Source: Ectopseudomonas mendocina (GTDB taxonomy: Bacteria > Pseudomonadota > Gammaproteobacteria > Pseudomonadales > Pseudomonadaceae). From it: a stretch of 64,000 nucleotides of DNA. The stretch is taken from assembly GCF_016008875.1 (NCBI RefSeq), contig NZ_JADTQG010000013.1:124001-188000 (forward strand), in the 5' to 3' direction. This document shows positions 36,075 to 44,514 of the stretch, piece after piece; within the stretch, counting starts at the first letter, position 1, and every line of letters begins with the position of its first letter. The translations under genes and the position numbers were made by a program. Under the pieces are notes generated by a model. That model saw nothing but the letters and a program-made list of their open reading frames with translations. It had not been told where the DNA came from and did no database searches.

Positions 36075-37004
36075 TTATTGCCACTGCGCCAGTAATCGGC
36101 GCTGGGCAAGCTGTGCACTGTCCTGCGTGGTGGGCGTCAGATGCAGCGTCTGGCCCGGCAGGCATTGCGCCAGCCGAGCCACGGCCTGTGGCGTCAGTGC
36201 GCCCAGGCGCGGGTAGCCGCCAATGGTCTGGCGGTCGTTGAGCAGGATGATCGGCTGGCCATCCGGCGGCACCTGCACGGCGCCCAAAGGGATGCCCTCG
36301 GAAATCATCGAGCCACGCTGGCACTGCAGCTGCGGACCGTTGAGACGGATACCCATGCGGTCGGCACGCTGGTCGATCAGCCACTCGCTGTTGAAGGCAT
36401 CGAACAGGCTCTGTCCGCGAAAATCGCCAATCTGTGCGCCCAGCACCAACTGCAGACGGGGCGTGGTCTGGTACTCGGGAATGTACTCGGCGGGCATCTG
36501 CCGCGTTGCGTTGGCGCTGCCGCTCCAGCCCAGGGCATCGCCGACAGCGATGGCGCGGCCATCGCCGTGCAGACCCCCGAGGCCTTCGCGCAGCATGCTC
36601 GCGCAGCTGCCAAGCACCAGCGGCGCCTGCAATCCACCTGGTGCGGCCAGGTAGGCCCGCGCGCCCTGGCGCGGCTGGGCGAAGCTCAGGCGCTGGCCCT
36701 TGCGCACCTCGAAGCTGCGCCAGGGAGATAGCGGTTGATCGTCCAGCCGTGCGCCAAGGTCGGCGCCGGTCAGCGCCAGGGTCGCGTCACGGCTGCATTC
36801 GAACTCGGCGTTGCCCAGGGTGATCTCCACCACAGTGGCGGTGAGCGGGTTACCCAGCAGCCAGTTGGCCCAGCGATGGGCGATCCAGTCCAGGGCGCCA
36901 CACTGGGTCACACCAAGATGACGCACACCGAAGCGGCCACCATCTTGCAGTTGAATGAAAGGGCTGCTGCGCAATACGCGCAGGCCGGCATCGATAGCAC
37001 TCAT
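36075..37004 (-). CDS. pxpC: 5-oxoprolinase subunit C (biotin-dependent carboxyltransferase-like fold)
   Basis: 309 residues. The PxpC/KipA signature is present: LQDGGRFGVRHLGVTQCGALD, then NRWANWLLGNP-like text and LALTGADLGARLD. Other blocks are RAYLAAPGGLQAPLVLGSCAS and GYPRLGALTPQAVARLAQC. With PxpA and PxpB it forms the ATP-dependent enzyme that opens 5-oxo-L-proline (pyroglutamate) to L-glutamate in the cytoplasm. The start overlaps the pxpB stop by four bases. It is the last gene of the unit whose promoter region carries the shared bipartite element. Confidence 0.92.
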   Translation of the reverse strand: MSAIDAGLRVLRSSPFIQLQDGGRFGVRHLGVTQCGALDWIAHRWANWLLGNPLTATVVEITLGNAEFECSRDATLALTGADLGARLDDQPLSPWRSFEVRKGQRLSFAQPRQGARAYLAAPGGLQAPLVLGSCASMLREGLGGLHGDGRAIAVGDALGWSGSANATRQMPAEYIPEYQTTPRLQLVLGAQIGDFRGQSLFDAFNSEWLIDQRADRMGIRLNGPQLQCQRGSMISEGIPLGAVQVPPDGQPIILLNDRQTIGGYPRLGALTPQAVARLAQCLPGQTLHLTPTTQDSAQLAQRRLLAQWQ

Positions 37005-37714
37005 TGGCTGGCCTCCAGCGGGCTATCGTCGCCGCCGAGGCGGATGAATTCGGCGCGCTCGACGGGCACGAAGCGCACCCGGTCACCCGGTTGCAGCAGG
37101 CTGTAGCCTTCGATATCGCTGCCGAACAGGCGGCAGGGCGTGCGGCCGATCAGGTTCCAGCCGCCGGGCGATACCACCGGGTACGCGGCCGTCTGCCGTT
37201 CGGCGATGCCGACGCTGCCGGCGGCGATGCGCTTGCGCGGCGTGCTCAGGCGCGGCGCGGCGAGGATTTCCTCGACCAGGCCCATGAAGGCAAACCCGGG
37301 CGCGAAACCCAGGGCGAATACCTGATAGGCATGGCCGCTGTGTCGGGCGATCACTTCGGCTTCGCTCAGCCCGCTGCGGCGCGCCAGCAGTTGCAGCTCC
37401 GGGCCGACGCTGCGGTCGTACCAGGTGGGCAACTGGTGCTCGCGACCGCCGTGCAGATCGGCAGGCTGCAGGTCATATAGCGCCCCGGCGATCTTCGCTC
37501 GCGCTTGCTCGCTGTCTAGCTGGCACAGGTCGTACTGCAGCAGCAGCGTGGTGTAGGAGGGCACCAGGTCGATCAGCGCGTTGCCGAACGCCTCCTGCAG
37601 GCGTGCACGCGCGGCCAGCATCCACGGCATGTTGGCTTCATCGATATGGTCGAACAGGCGTAGGATCAGGCTGTCGATACCGGCGACTTCCAACCGGGCG
37701 TTGGGCGCCTTCAT
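37001..37714 (-). CDS. pxpB: 5-oxoprolinase subunit B (KipI-like)
   Basis: 237 residues. It contains [20 protein letters not shown] at the N terminus, [13 protein letters not shown], then the conserved block [20 protein letters not shown] and [20 protein letters not shown], ending [12 protein letters not shown]. These are hallmarks of PxpB/KipI (allophanate hydrolase subunit 1-like). I chose the ATG at 37714, which overlaps the pxpA stop (ATGA) and starts the family homology. A frame extending further upstream is only antisense to pxpA. Confidence 0.93.
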   Translation of the reverse strand: MKAPNARLEVAGIDSLILRLFDHIDEANMPWMLAARARLQEAFGNALIDLVPSYTTLLLQYDLCQLDSEQARAKIAGALYDLQPADLHGGREHQLPTWYDRSVGPELQLLARRSGLSEAEVIARHSGHAYQVFALGFAPGFAFMGLVEEILAAPRLSTPRKRIAAGSVGIAERQTAAYPVVSPGGWNLIGRTPCRLFGSDIEGYSLLQPGDRVRFVPVERAEFIRLGGDDSPLEASQ

Positions 37715-38463
37715 GTCTGTGCCAGGCCGTCGAAAGCCTGCCGGATACGTTGCACGGCAGCCACCGAGCTGGCGTTGTCGCCATGCACGCATAGCGTCTG
37801 CGCGTTCAGGTGCAGTGCGCTGCCGTCGCTGGCCTGCAGAGCCTCGCCACGTGCCAGGGTGACCGCCTGGCTGACGATCACTTCGCTGTCGTGATGCACC
37901 GCGCCCGGCAGGCTGCGGCTGACCAGAAAACCTGCGGCATCGTAAGCGCGGTCGGCGAAGGCTTCGAACCACAGGGTCAGGCCGAATTCGTCGCCCAGCG
38001 CCTGCGCCGCGCTGTTATCGCGGGTGCACATCAGCATCAGCGGCAGCTGGCGGTTGTATTTCGCGACTGCACTCATCACCGCGCGCAGGGTGGCGGGCTT
38101 GCGCATCATGTCCTGGTACAGCGCGCCGTGTGGCTTGACGTAGCTGACAACGGTGCCCTGGCTGCGGCAGAGGCCTTCCAGCGCGCCGATCTGGTAGAGC
38201 ATCAGGTCTTCGACTTCCTGCGGTGTGCAGTCCATCGAGCGGCGGCCGAAACCGACCAGGTCCTGATAGGCCGTGTGCGCACCGATGCGTACGTCGTGGG
38301 CCACGGCCAGGGCCACGGTCTTGCGCATCACGCTGGGGTCGGAGGCGTGGAAGCCGCAGGCGATGTTGGCGCAGTCGATATAGGGCATGACCTCGGCGTC
38401 CAGGCCCATGGTCCAGGCGCCGAAGCTTTCACCGATGTCGCAATTCAAAAGCAGGCTGTTCAA
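37711..38463 (-). CDS. pxpA: 5-oxoprolinase subunit A (LamB/YcsF family)
   Basis: 250 residues. [12 protein letters not shown] opens the barrel. [39 protein letters not shown] and [13 protein letters not shown] supply the conserved Asp/His set, and CVHGDN closes it. It is the subunit that activates or hydrolyses the lactam of 5-oxoproline. The start is TTG (38463) with AGGA seven bases upstream; no in-frame ATG lies before the conserved NCDIGE. It is first gene of pxpABC, with the shared element 93 bp upstream. Confidence 0.93.
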   Translation of the reverse strand: MNSLLLNCDIGESFGAWTMGLDAEVMPYIDCANIACGFHASDPSVMRKTVALAVAHDVRIGAHTAYQDLVGFGRRSMDCTPQEVEDLMLYQIGALEGLCRSQGTVVSYVKPHGALYQDMMRKPATLRAVMSAVAKYNRQLPLMLMCTRDNSAAQALGDEFGLTLWFEAFADRAYDAAGFLVSRSLPGAVHHDSEVIVSQAVTLARGEALQASDGSALHLNAQTLCVHGDNASSVAAVQRIRQAFDGLAQT

Positions 38464-38555
38464 GTGAGCATCCTAATCATGAGGTGCATGGATAGGGTCC
38501 GACAGCTTTGAGCTGTTCTGGCAGTGGCTTCATTTTTCCGACGCCGCCTGGGGGC

Positions 38556-38592
38556 GTCCAACTAATAAAAACATCCGCCGGAGATAGGAAAA
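38556..38592 (-). promoter_or_regulatory. Shared bipartite element, copy a (pxpABC)
   Basis: Read toward pxpA: TTTTCCTATC, 20 bases including a TTTTT tract, then GTTGGAC. The GTTGGAC end is 93 bp before the pxpA TTG. The pattern is repeated before dctP1, oprD and dctP2. Confidence 0.7.
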
Positions 38593-38615
38593 GCTGATGG
38601 TGTCGGGCATCGGAT

Positions 38616-38651
38616 TTTCCGATCGCCAGGCGCCGGTTTTTCCCGTTGGAC
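38616..38651 (+). promoter_or_regulatory. Shared bipartite element, copy b (dctP1)
   Basis: TTTCCGATC, 20 bases containing CCGGTTTTTC, then GTTGGAC, followed by AG. It matches copy d before dctP2 at 28 of its 36 positions with no gap, and it overlaps a small dyad CGGA-TTT-TCCG at its left end. Confidence 0.75.
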
Positions 38652-38697
38652 AGTGGCGGCCGTCGCGCTCGACAGTGAATCGGGTGAACGCTCCCTG

Positions 38698-38744
38698 GCG
38701 CCATTCTGGCGCACCCCCGGTGTGTCCCGCACCCGGGGGCTTTT
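38698..38744 (+). terminator. Tandem hairpins with U-tract in the dctP1 leader
   Basis: GCGCCA-TTC-TGGCGC (38698-38712) is followed at once by CCCCCGG-N12-CCGGGGG (38714-38739), then C and TTTT. This looks like an intrinsic terminator placed between the regulatory element and the dctP1 start codon, so it could be a transcription attenuator or the end of a short RNA of about 60 nt. Confidence 0.55.
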
Positions 38745-38798
38745 GCGTTCCTTTCGAGTCGACTCAGTACCTGGCCACCAGTCTACGGGGGAATCCCA

Positions 38799-39794
38799 GT
38801 GAAGACCGCACCCTGTCTGTCCGCGTTCTGCGCGTTGCTTGTCGCTCTACCCATGGCTTTACCCGTTTACGGCAGCGAACGCTGGTCGATGTCGGTGGAG
38901 CAGCCAGCCGGCAATTTCATCAGTCGCGTGGCGGTGGAGTTTGCCAGGAATGTTCGTCAGGCCACCAACGGCCAGCTGAACATTCGCGTTCACCCCAACT
39001 CCACGCTGTACCGCCGCCCTGAGGTGAAGGCAGCAGTGACCCGTGGTGATATTCAGCTTGGCGACGTGTTCATGTCCGCGCTGGGCAATGAGGATCCGAT
39101 TTTCGAGCTGGACAGCCTGCCGTTTCTCGCCAGCGACTACGAGCAGGCCCGCAAGCTCTGGGCGGTAAGCCGTGAGGCGGTGGAGCGGCGCCTGCTGGCC
39201 GATGGCGTGCGCCTGGTTTACGCCGTGCCGTGGCCGGCACAGAGCCTGTTCAGCAATCGCCCGCTGCAGGCCGTCGAGGATGTTCGCGATCTGCGCTTTC
39301 GCAGCTACAACCCGACCATCTCGCGTCTGGCCCATTTGCTCCATGCCCAGCCGACGACCATCAACACCGAGGATGTACCGCAGGCGTTTCGCGATGGACT
39401 GGTGGATATCATGCTGACCTCCAGCGCCACAGGCATGGACCTGCGCGCCTGGGACTTCGTCTCGCACTTCTACGACGTGCGCGCCTTCATCCCGAAGAAC
39501 ATCGTCATCGTCAACGAGCACGCCTTCCAGCGTCTACCCGAGGCTCAGCGCCAGGCGCTGCTGCATGCCGGTGAACGGGCCGAGCGGGCGGGGTGGGAGT
39601 TGTCCTGGGCATTGACCGGCTATCAGACGCGGATGCTCGCCAGGCGTGGCATGATCGTGGTGCAGGCGATCGACCCGCAGCTGCGCCAGGAACTGATCGA
39701 GGTCGGCCAGCAGATTACCGAGGAATGGCTGGCGCGTGCCGGCGAAGAGCACGCGCAGGTCATCGAGGCGTATCTCGACGGGCAGCCGCGTTAG
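38799..39794 (+). CDS. dctP: TRAP transporter solute receptor DctP (orphan, copy 1)
   Basis: 331 residues. A signal peptide (LSAFCALLVALPMALPVYG) is followed by a DctP-type periplasmic receptor: RWSMSVEQPAGNFISRVAVEFA, VHPNSTLYRRPEVKAAVTRG, and the strongly conserved EDPIFELDSLPFLASDYEQA. It is a close paralogue of the receptor at 44515 (LPFL/VPFL block, TSSATGMD versus TSPTTGVD, SHFYDVRAFIPKN versus SYYYDVKAFIPKN). The start is GTG with GGGGGAA upstream. No membrane subunits adjoin it, so it probably shares DctQM at 45559-47428. Pyroglutamate is the likely ligand from context. Confidence 0.88.
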   Translation: MKTAPCLSAFCALLVALPMALPVYGSERWSMSVEQPAGNFISRVAVEFARNVRQATNGQLNIRVHPNSTLYRRPEVKAAVTRGDIQLGDVFMSALGNEDPIFELDSLPFLASDYEQARKLWAVSREAVERRLLADGVRLVYAVPWPAQSLFSNRPLQAVEDVRDLRFRSYNPTISRLAHLLHAQPTTINTEDVPQAFRDGLVDIMLTSSATGMDLRAWDFVSHFYDVRAFIPKNIVIVNEHAFQRLPEAQRQALLHAGERAERAGWELSWALTGYQTRMLARRGMIVVQAIDPQLRQELIEVGQQITEEWLARAGEEHAQVIEAYLDGQPR

Positions 39795-39809
39795 CCGGCC
39801 CGTGCGAAT

Positions 39810-39833
39810 GCCCGGTCGCCATTGCGGCCGGGC
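39810..39833. terminator. Hairpin between convergent dctP1 and chemoreceptor genes
   Basis: GCCCGGTCGC-CATT-GCGGCCGGGC is a ten-base stem with one mismatch, between two convergent stops. There is no clear U-run. Confidence 0.5.
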
Positions 39834-39844
39834 TCTCGCTGTAC

Positions 39845-41728
39845 TCAGGCGAGGCGGAACTGGCTGGCGCTGCGCCCCAGAGCGTCGACCTGGGACGACA
39901 GGCCCTCGGTATGGCCGCCCAGGGTGTGGCGCATTTCCTTGCTCTGTCCGGTATGCACGTGGATGGTTTCGATCTTGTCGGCGATGTCCTCGGTGGTGGT
40001 GGAGACCTCTTCGATGGCCACCACCACCTGGTTCATTTCGCCGGTCAATCGCTCCATCGCCGAGGTGATGGAGGTGATCGCATCGGCCACCTGAGCGGCA
40101 TGTCGTTCGCTGTCGGCGGCCAGGTTCAGGCCGTTGCTCATCAACTGGTGCATGTGCCGGGTCTGCTGCTGGAACTCACCGACGATGGCGCTGATATCGG
40201 TGGTCGCCGCCACGGTCTTCTGTGCCAGGGAGCGCACCTCATCGGCCACCACCGAGAAGCCTCGACCGGCCTCGCCGGCACGGGCAGCCTCGATGGCCGC
40301 ATTGAGCGCGAGCAGGTTGGTCTGATCGGCGAGGCTGTTGATCACGTCGACGATACCGTTGACCCGTGCACTGCTCTGGCCGAGGGCGTCGACCTGGCTG
40401 TGGGTGTCCTGGATCAGCTGCGCCAGGCGACTCATGCTGTCGACGCTGGCGGCTATCACCTCGCCGCCGTTGCGTGCGGCGTCATAGGCGCTGGTGGTGG
40501 CGCTGCCGACTTCGGCCGTACGCTGCGCCATGTCGTTGAGAGTGGCGCTGATCTGGTGCGAGGCCGAGGCAGCCTGCTCGGTCTGCATTTCCACCTGGGT
40601 GCTGTTGTCGCCCAACTGGCGCATGGCGTCGCCCAGGTGGTTGTGCAGGCGGCTCAGTTCGCCATTGGCTCGCACCACTTCGGCAACGATGCCGCCGATT
40701 CCCTGAATCATGCGATTGGCAGCGTCGGCCAACTGGTTGAATTCGTCGCGCGGGTTGCTGCCCACCGGCAACTTGCCGGTGAGATCGCCGGAGGCGACCT
40801 GGCTGAGCAACTGAATGACGTTACGCAGCCGAGAGACCAGGGTGCGTGAGGCCTGAAGCAGGGTGAAGCAGAGCAGGGCGGCGACGGCGAGGAAGCTCAG
40901 CCCCATCACCCACAGTGCCGACAGGCGCGCCTGTTCGGCCTCCTGCGTACGGCGCAGCAACAGGCCGCTTTGCAGCGCCTGCGCCTGCTCATCGATACGC
41001 GCCTGCAGTTGCTCGCCGAGCTGGCGCAGGTGCTGATTGGTCGCATTGATGCGCTCGATGCTGCCGTTGGCATCGGCGAAGGCCTGCGCGTAGCCCTGCA
41101 CGTTCTTGCCGATCGGCGTGTCCTGCCATTCCAGGTCAGCGATCTGCTCCTGCAGCTTGCCGATGGCCGTCAGGGCGATCTGCGCGAACGCCGGGTCGAA
41201 GGTCGACAGATAGTCGCGCTGGCCGCTCAGGGCGCCGGTAATGAAGGGTTTGATCAGGTCGAAACTGATTGCCTCCAGAGCCTTGCCTTTCTCGCTCAGC
41301 ACTTTGCGCTGGCCTTCAAAAGGCGTCAGCCCCAGCGCCTGGTTGAGGCTCAGCCATTGGCGCTGCTGGGCCAGCTCCTCCAGCAGCACGGCCTGAATCT
41401 GCTGGGCATGCTGCAAGGTGGCGTCGTCTTCCAACGCTTGCGCTTGTGTCAACAGTTGTCCGACGAGTTCCTGCAGTTCACCGAGGCCCTCATCGAAGGC
41501 TTGCTGCCGCTCTGGGGTGATCTGCTGGCGCAACGCGTTCTGCCGCCACCAGTGGTTCATCAGCTCGGTACTGGCGCTGGCGTAGGCGGCTGCCTGTTCC
41601 CTTGCCTGTAATGCACTGCTGACGCTATGGCTGGCCCACAGGGAGGCAATGGCCATGAGCATCAGGCTGATCAGGGTGAGCGCGATAAGGGCGCGGAATT
41701 TTTGTTGCCAGGACAGTAAAAAGCTCAC
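39845..41728 (-). CDS. Methyl-accepting chemotaxis protein with long helical sensor domain
   Basis: 627 residues. TM1 is at about 11-33, a periplasmic region of about 235 residues (34-267) rich in helix formers and Gln/Glu/Leu follows, TM2 is at about 268-292 ([20 protein letters not shown]), then HAMP. The cytoplasmic signalling tip is [20 protein letters not shown], then [18 protein letters not shown]. The size and all-helical composition of the sensor fit the HBM (helical bimodular) class of McpS, which detects organic acids. It sits inside the pyroglutamate cluster, convergent to dctP1. The start is GTG. It lacks the shared element but has a 17-bp palindrome upstream. Confidence 0.9.
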   Translation of the reverse strand: MSFLLSWQQKFRALIALTLISLMLMAIASLWASHSVSSALQAREQAAAYASASTELMNHWWRQNALRQQITPERQQAFDEGLGELQELVGQLLTQAQALEDDATLQHAQQIQAVLLEELAQQRQWLSLNQALGLTPFEGQRKVLSEKGKALEAISFDLIKPFITGALSGQRDYLSTFDPAFAQIALTAIGKLQEQIADLEWQDTPIGKNVQGYAQAFADANGSIERINATNQHLRQLGEQLQARIDEQAQALQSGLLLRRTQEAEQARLSALWVMGLSFLAVAALLCFTLLQASRTLVSRLRNVIQLLSQVASGDLTGKLPVGSNPRDEFNQLADAANRMIQGIGGIVAEVVRANGELSRLHNHLGDAMRQLGDNSTQVEMQTEQAASASHQISATLNDMAQRTAEVGSATTSAYDAARNGGEVIAASVDSMSRLAQLIQDTHSQVDALGQSSARVNGIVDVINSLADQTNLLALNAAIEAARAGEAGRGFSVVADEVRSLAQKTVAATTDISAIVGEFQQQTRHMHQLMSNGLNLAADSERHAAQVADAITSITSAMERLTGEMNQVVVAIEEVSTTTEDIADKIETIHVHTGQSKEMRHTLGGHTEGLSSQVDALGRSASQFRLA

Positions 41729-41773
41729 GATAACGCCTCGCCATCTTCTTCAGGATGATTCTCAGGAATCGGC

Positions 41774-41790
41774 AAGTTGTCATACAACTT
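41774..41790. promoter_or_regulatory. Perfect palindrome, candidate GntR/FadR-type operator
   Basis: AAGTTGT-CAT-ACAACTT fits the FadR-subfamily pattern TNGTNNNACNA exactly. It lies 46 bp before the chemoreceptor GTG in the gap to oprD. No GntR gene is in the window, so the cognate regulator would be elsewhere. Confidence 0.5.
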
Positions 41791-41831
41791 TATTAAAAGT
41801 CTATGGCCTTCTTGCTTTCCGAGAAATGCGA

Positions 41832-41852
41832 ACGGGGCCGCGAGGGCCCCGT
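41832..41852 (-). terminator. Hairpin after oprD
   Basis: ACGGGGCC-GCGAG-GGCCCCGT lies 15 bases past the oprD stop on its transcribed strand. The following bases (TCGCATTT) give only a weak U-tract. Confidence 0.6.
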
Positions 41853-41866
41853 CATCGGTTGAGTGC

Positions 41867-43090
41867 TTACCAAAGCGGCAGGGTATAGCTGAGAATCAGG
41901 CGATTCTCGTCGAGATCGTTGGCGAAATTGGAGCGAACGGTGGCGTTACGCCATTTCAGCCCCAGATTCTTCAGCGGGCCGTTCTGCACCACATAGGCGA
42001 TATCGGTATTGCGTTCCCATTCCTTGCCTTCACTGCTGCGGCCGGCGACTTCGACGTTGTCACCGTAGATATAGCGGGTCATGAAGGTCAGACCGGGTAT
42101 GCCGATGCTGGCGAAGTTGTAGTCGTAGCGGACCTGCCAGGAGCGTTCCTCGACGTTGGCGAAGTCGTTGATCTGCACGAAGTTGACCAGGAACGGGTCG
42201 CTGCTGGCGATGTACGGGAACGGATCGTCACCGCTCATGCGCTGGTAGCCTGCGCCGAAGGCGTGACCGCCCAGGCTGTAGGTGAACATGGCGCCGAAGG
42301 CCTTGTTGTCGAGGTCGCGGAAGTTGCCGTCCTCGCGGCTTTGCGAGTAGCGCAGGTCGCTCTTGAACGACTGGCCATCTCCCAGCGGCAGCACGTGCAC
42401 CAGAGTGCCGTAGTACTGCTGGTAGATGTCCTCCAGGGTGCCGTAATGCAGGCCGGCGGTAAGCTGCGGAGTGATCTTGTACTCGCCGCCGCCGAACACG
42501 AAGGAGTCGCTGCTGCCGCCGATGCGGTTGCCGGTCATCTCGGTGTAGTCGGTGGAGCTGTTGGCCTTGATGCGGTTGATCTTGCCGCCCTGCAGGGTCA
42601 GGTTGTCGATCTCCTGAACGTTGAGCAGCGCGCCCTGGAAAGTCTGCGGCAGCAGGCGCGAGTCGTTGGCCGAGACGATCGGGCTGCGAAAGTGCAGGGC
42701 GCCAGCTTTCAGCGTGCTGTTGGAGACCTTCACTTTGGCGGTCAGGCCGAGCTTGGAGTACTCATCCTGCGAACCGCCGGAACGGTCGGCCGGGAGCAGG
42801 CCGCTGCCAGCGGTGCCGTCGCCGGAATCGAGTTTCAGGCCGAGCATCCCCAATGCGTCGATACCGAAACCGACGGTGCCCTCGGTGTAGCCCGACTCCA
42901 TGCGCAGCAGAAAGCCCTGCGCCCATTCCTCGGCCTTGTCACGGGCGCCGCTCTGGCGGAAATCACGGTTGAAATAGAAGTTGCGCATCTCGACGCTGGC
43001 TTTGCTGTCAGCGATGAAATCGGCATGCGCGAGGATTGGCAGGCCGCCGCCGAGCAGCAGTGCGGATGCCAATGGGTAATGGGGTTTCAT
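41867..43090 (-). CDS. OprD-family outer-membrane porin (OpdO-like candidate)
   Basis: 407 residues. A signal peptide (MKPHYPLASALLLGGGLPILAHA) is followed by a barrel start FIADSKASVEMRNFYFNRDF that is diagnostic of OprD/Occ carboxylate porins; later blocks are GYTEGTVGFGIDALGMLGLK and HAFGAGYQRMSGDDPFPY. The C terminus is LILSYTLPLW (terminal aromatic). ATG 43090 begins the signal peptide; earlier Met is not homologous. In P. aeruginosa, OpdO is annotated as a pyroglutamate porin near LamB/YcsF genes (from memory), which fits this locus. It shares the bipartite element with pxpABC and the TRAP genes. A hairpin (43117-43137) lies in its leader. Confidence 0.9.
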   Translation of the reverse strand: MKPHYPLASALLLGGGLPILAHADFIADSKASVEMRNFYFNRDFRQSGARDKAEEWAQGFLLRMESGYTEGTVGFGIDALGMLGLKLDSGDGTAGSGLLPADRSGGSQDEYSKLGLTAKVKVSNSTLKAGALHFRSPIVSANDSRLLPQTFQGALLNVQEIDNLTLQGGKINRIKANSSTDYTEMTGNRIGGSSDSFVFGGGEYKITPQLTAGLHYGTLEDIYQQYYGTLVHVLPLGDGQSFKSDLRYSQSREDGNFRDLDNKAFGAMFTYSLGGHAFGAGYQRMSGDDPFPYIASSDPFLVNFVQINDFANVEERSWQVRYDYNFASIGIPGLTFMTRYIYGDNVEVAGRSSEGKEWERNTDIAYVVQNGPLKNLGLKWRNATVRSNFANDLDENRLILSYTLPLW

Positions 43091-43216
43091 GGTGCGGTGT
43101 CTCCTGTTGGGAGCGCGCAGCCGACGTGAGCGGCTGCTTGGCAGAGCGCGTTTTGAATGATGTTGTTGTGGTCTGCGCAGAGCGCGGCGCCATTCTTCAA
43201 AGCGTTGTTCGGCGGC

Positions 43217-43254
43217 GTCCAACGAGAAAAAACAGGGGGCCAGCGATAGGAAAA
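43217..43254 (-). promoter_or_regulatory. Shared bipartite element, copy c (oprD / lysR gap)
   Basis: Read toward oprD: TTTTCCTATC, then 21 bases including a T6 tract, then GTTGGAC, 127 bp before the oprD ATG. Its other end is 108 bp before the divergent lysR ATG, so it could also govern autoregulation. Confidence 0.7.
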
Positions 43255-43361
43255 TTCATCGGCTGGGCGAAAAACCTCTGGCATACAACCTGCTACGCCT
43301 GAGGCAGCGTGGGCGCTGCCAATCAGCCCCTGAGAAGAACATTGCGAAGAGGCGTTGCGGC

Positions 43362-44306
43362 ATGAACCTGAGATTTCTCGAAACCTTCGTTTGGGTGGCA
43401 CGGCTCAAGAGTTTCCGCCTGACAGCCGAGAAGCTGTTCAGCACCCAGGCGTCCATTTCCAGCCGTATCGCTGCGCTCGAGGATGAACTCGGTACCCGCC
43501 TTTTCCTGCGCGACTCAAAGGGCGTATCGCTGACTCCGGAAGGGCAGAAGGTGCTCGAATATGCCGAGCGCATGATCGACACCATGCAGGCTCTGAAGCA
43601 GTCGATCAGCGACACCGGCAACATCCAGGGGCGCATACGTGTCGGCGCGATGGATACCGTCATTCACACCTGGTTGAGTCCGTTCGTAACACGGGTGATG
43701 GAGCGCTACCCCGCGGTGGAGATCGAACTGACGGCCGACACCGCGCGCAACCTCAACGAGCAATTGCTCAAGGGCTATCTGGATATCGTGTTCCAGACCG
43801 ACATGGTCAACGGCGACAGCGTGCGCAATCTGGAGCTGGCTGCCTTTCCGGTGCGCTGGATCGTGCCGACCGGCTCGCTGTACCACCGCAGCTATGCCTC
43901 GATGGAGGAACTGGCCCGCGAGCGCATCATCACCTTCTCGAAGAATTCGCGACCGCATCAGGACATTCTCAACCTGCTGCATGCCGGCAGCGTCAGTGCG
44001 CCACGCATCAACTGCGTCAATTCCATCGCCGCGATGACCCGTCTGATCCGGGACGGTTTCGGCATCGGCGCGCTGCCGCCGGCGCTGGTGCATGACGAAC
44101 TCAAGCAGGGGCTGCTGACCATTCTCGACGAGGTACCCGAGCCGCCGCCCTTGCCGGTGGTCGCCACCTGGCGCACGGGCGTGGGCCTGGAACTCAGTGA
44201 AGACATCATCGCCCTGGCCTGCGAAGCACTCGATGTTTACGCCGAGGAAATGGGTGAGGCCTGCATGGCGCGAGTCGCGCCAGCGCCTGAGCAGCAGAGC
44301 GCCTGA
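43362..44306 (+). CDS. LysR-family regulator, candidate controller of the pyroglutamate locus
   Basis: 314 residues. The N-terminal winged HTH MNLRFLETFVWVARLKSFRL, then TAEKLFSTQASISSRIAALE, is standard. The effector domain begins GRIRVGAMDTVIHTWLSP and continues with QTDMVNGDSVRNLELAAFPV and INCVNSIAAMTRLIRDGFGI. It is the only DNA-binding regulator encoded between pxpC and dctM. It is divergent from oprD and followed by dctP2, with a copy of the shared element on either side. Pyroglutamate or glutamate as effector is inference. Confidence 0.92.
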   Translation: MNLRFLETFVWVARLKSFRLTAEKLFSTQASISSRIAALEDELGTRLFLRDSKGVSLTPEGQKVLEYAERMIDTMQALKQSISDTGNIQGRIRVGAMDTVIHTWLSPFVTRVMERYPAVEIELTADTARNLNEQLLKGYLDIVFQTDMVNGDSVRNLELAAFPVRWIVPTGSLYHRSYASMEELARERIITFSKNSRPHQDILNLLHAGSVSAPRINCVNSIAAMTRLIRDGFGIGALPPALVHDELKQGLLTILDEVPEPPPLPVVATWRTGVGLELSEDIIALACEALDVYAEEMGEACMARVAPAPEQQSA

Positions 44307-44395
44307 ACACCTTCATCGAACGGCTGCGGGCCCGGAAACGGTTGCCCGCTGCTGGTGCATTCGCAGCAGAAATGCCCCCTTTCATCCCATAACGA

Positions 44396-44431
44396 TTTCC
44401 GATCATGCGCCTCCGGTTTTTCTAGTTGGAC
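44396..44431 (+). promoter_or_regulatory. Shared bipartite element, copy d (dctP2QM)
   Basis: TTTCCGATC, 20 bases containing CCGGTTTTTC, then GTTGGAC, ending 84 bp before the dctP2 ATG. The GTTGGACAG end may include the -35 hexamer (TTGGAC), with the TTTCC half about 30 bp further upstream, as LysR recognition sites usually are. Confidence 0.75.
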
Positions 44432-44490
44432 AGGGTAGGGCGATGCGCTGAGACTCGAAATCGTCTTCCAGCCGCGCCATGCGGCGCACA

Positions 44491-44498
44491 AAAAACAA
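44491..44498 (+). promoter_or_regulatory. CA motif upstream of dctP2
   Basis: AAAAACAA (AANAANAA) lies five bases before the AGGAG ribosome site of dctP2, the classic place for Hfq/Crc repression. It would make uptake subject to catabolite control. Confidence 0.5.
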
Positions 44499-44514
44499 TG
44501 AACAGGAGAGCACC

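Larger units (their letters stand above)
38464..38798. other. Divergent control region between pxpABC and dctP1
   Basis: This 335-base gap has no gene. It contains two oppositely oriented copies of the shared bipartite element (38556-38592 toward pxpA, 38616-38651 toward dctP1) and, between the rightward copy and dctP1, tandem hairpins ending in a T-run (38698-38744). The two elements are only 24 bp apart, so one bound regulator array could control both directions. Confidence 0.65.

Noticed and set aside
36075..37004. pxpC as urea carboxylase or allophanate hydrolase subunit
   Set aside because: The neighbouring LamB/YcsF subunit (pxpA) and pxpB make 5-oxoprolinase the better reading; no urea carboxylase or amidase gene is present.
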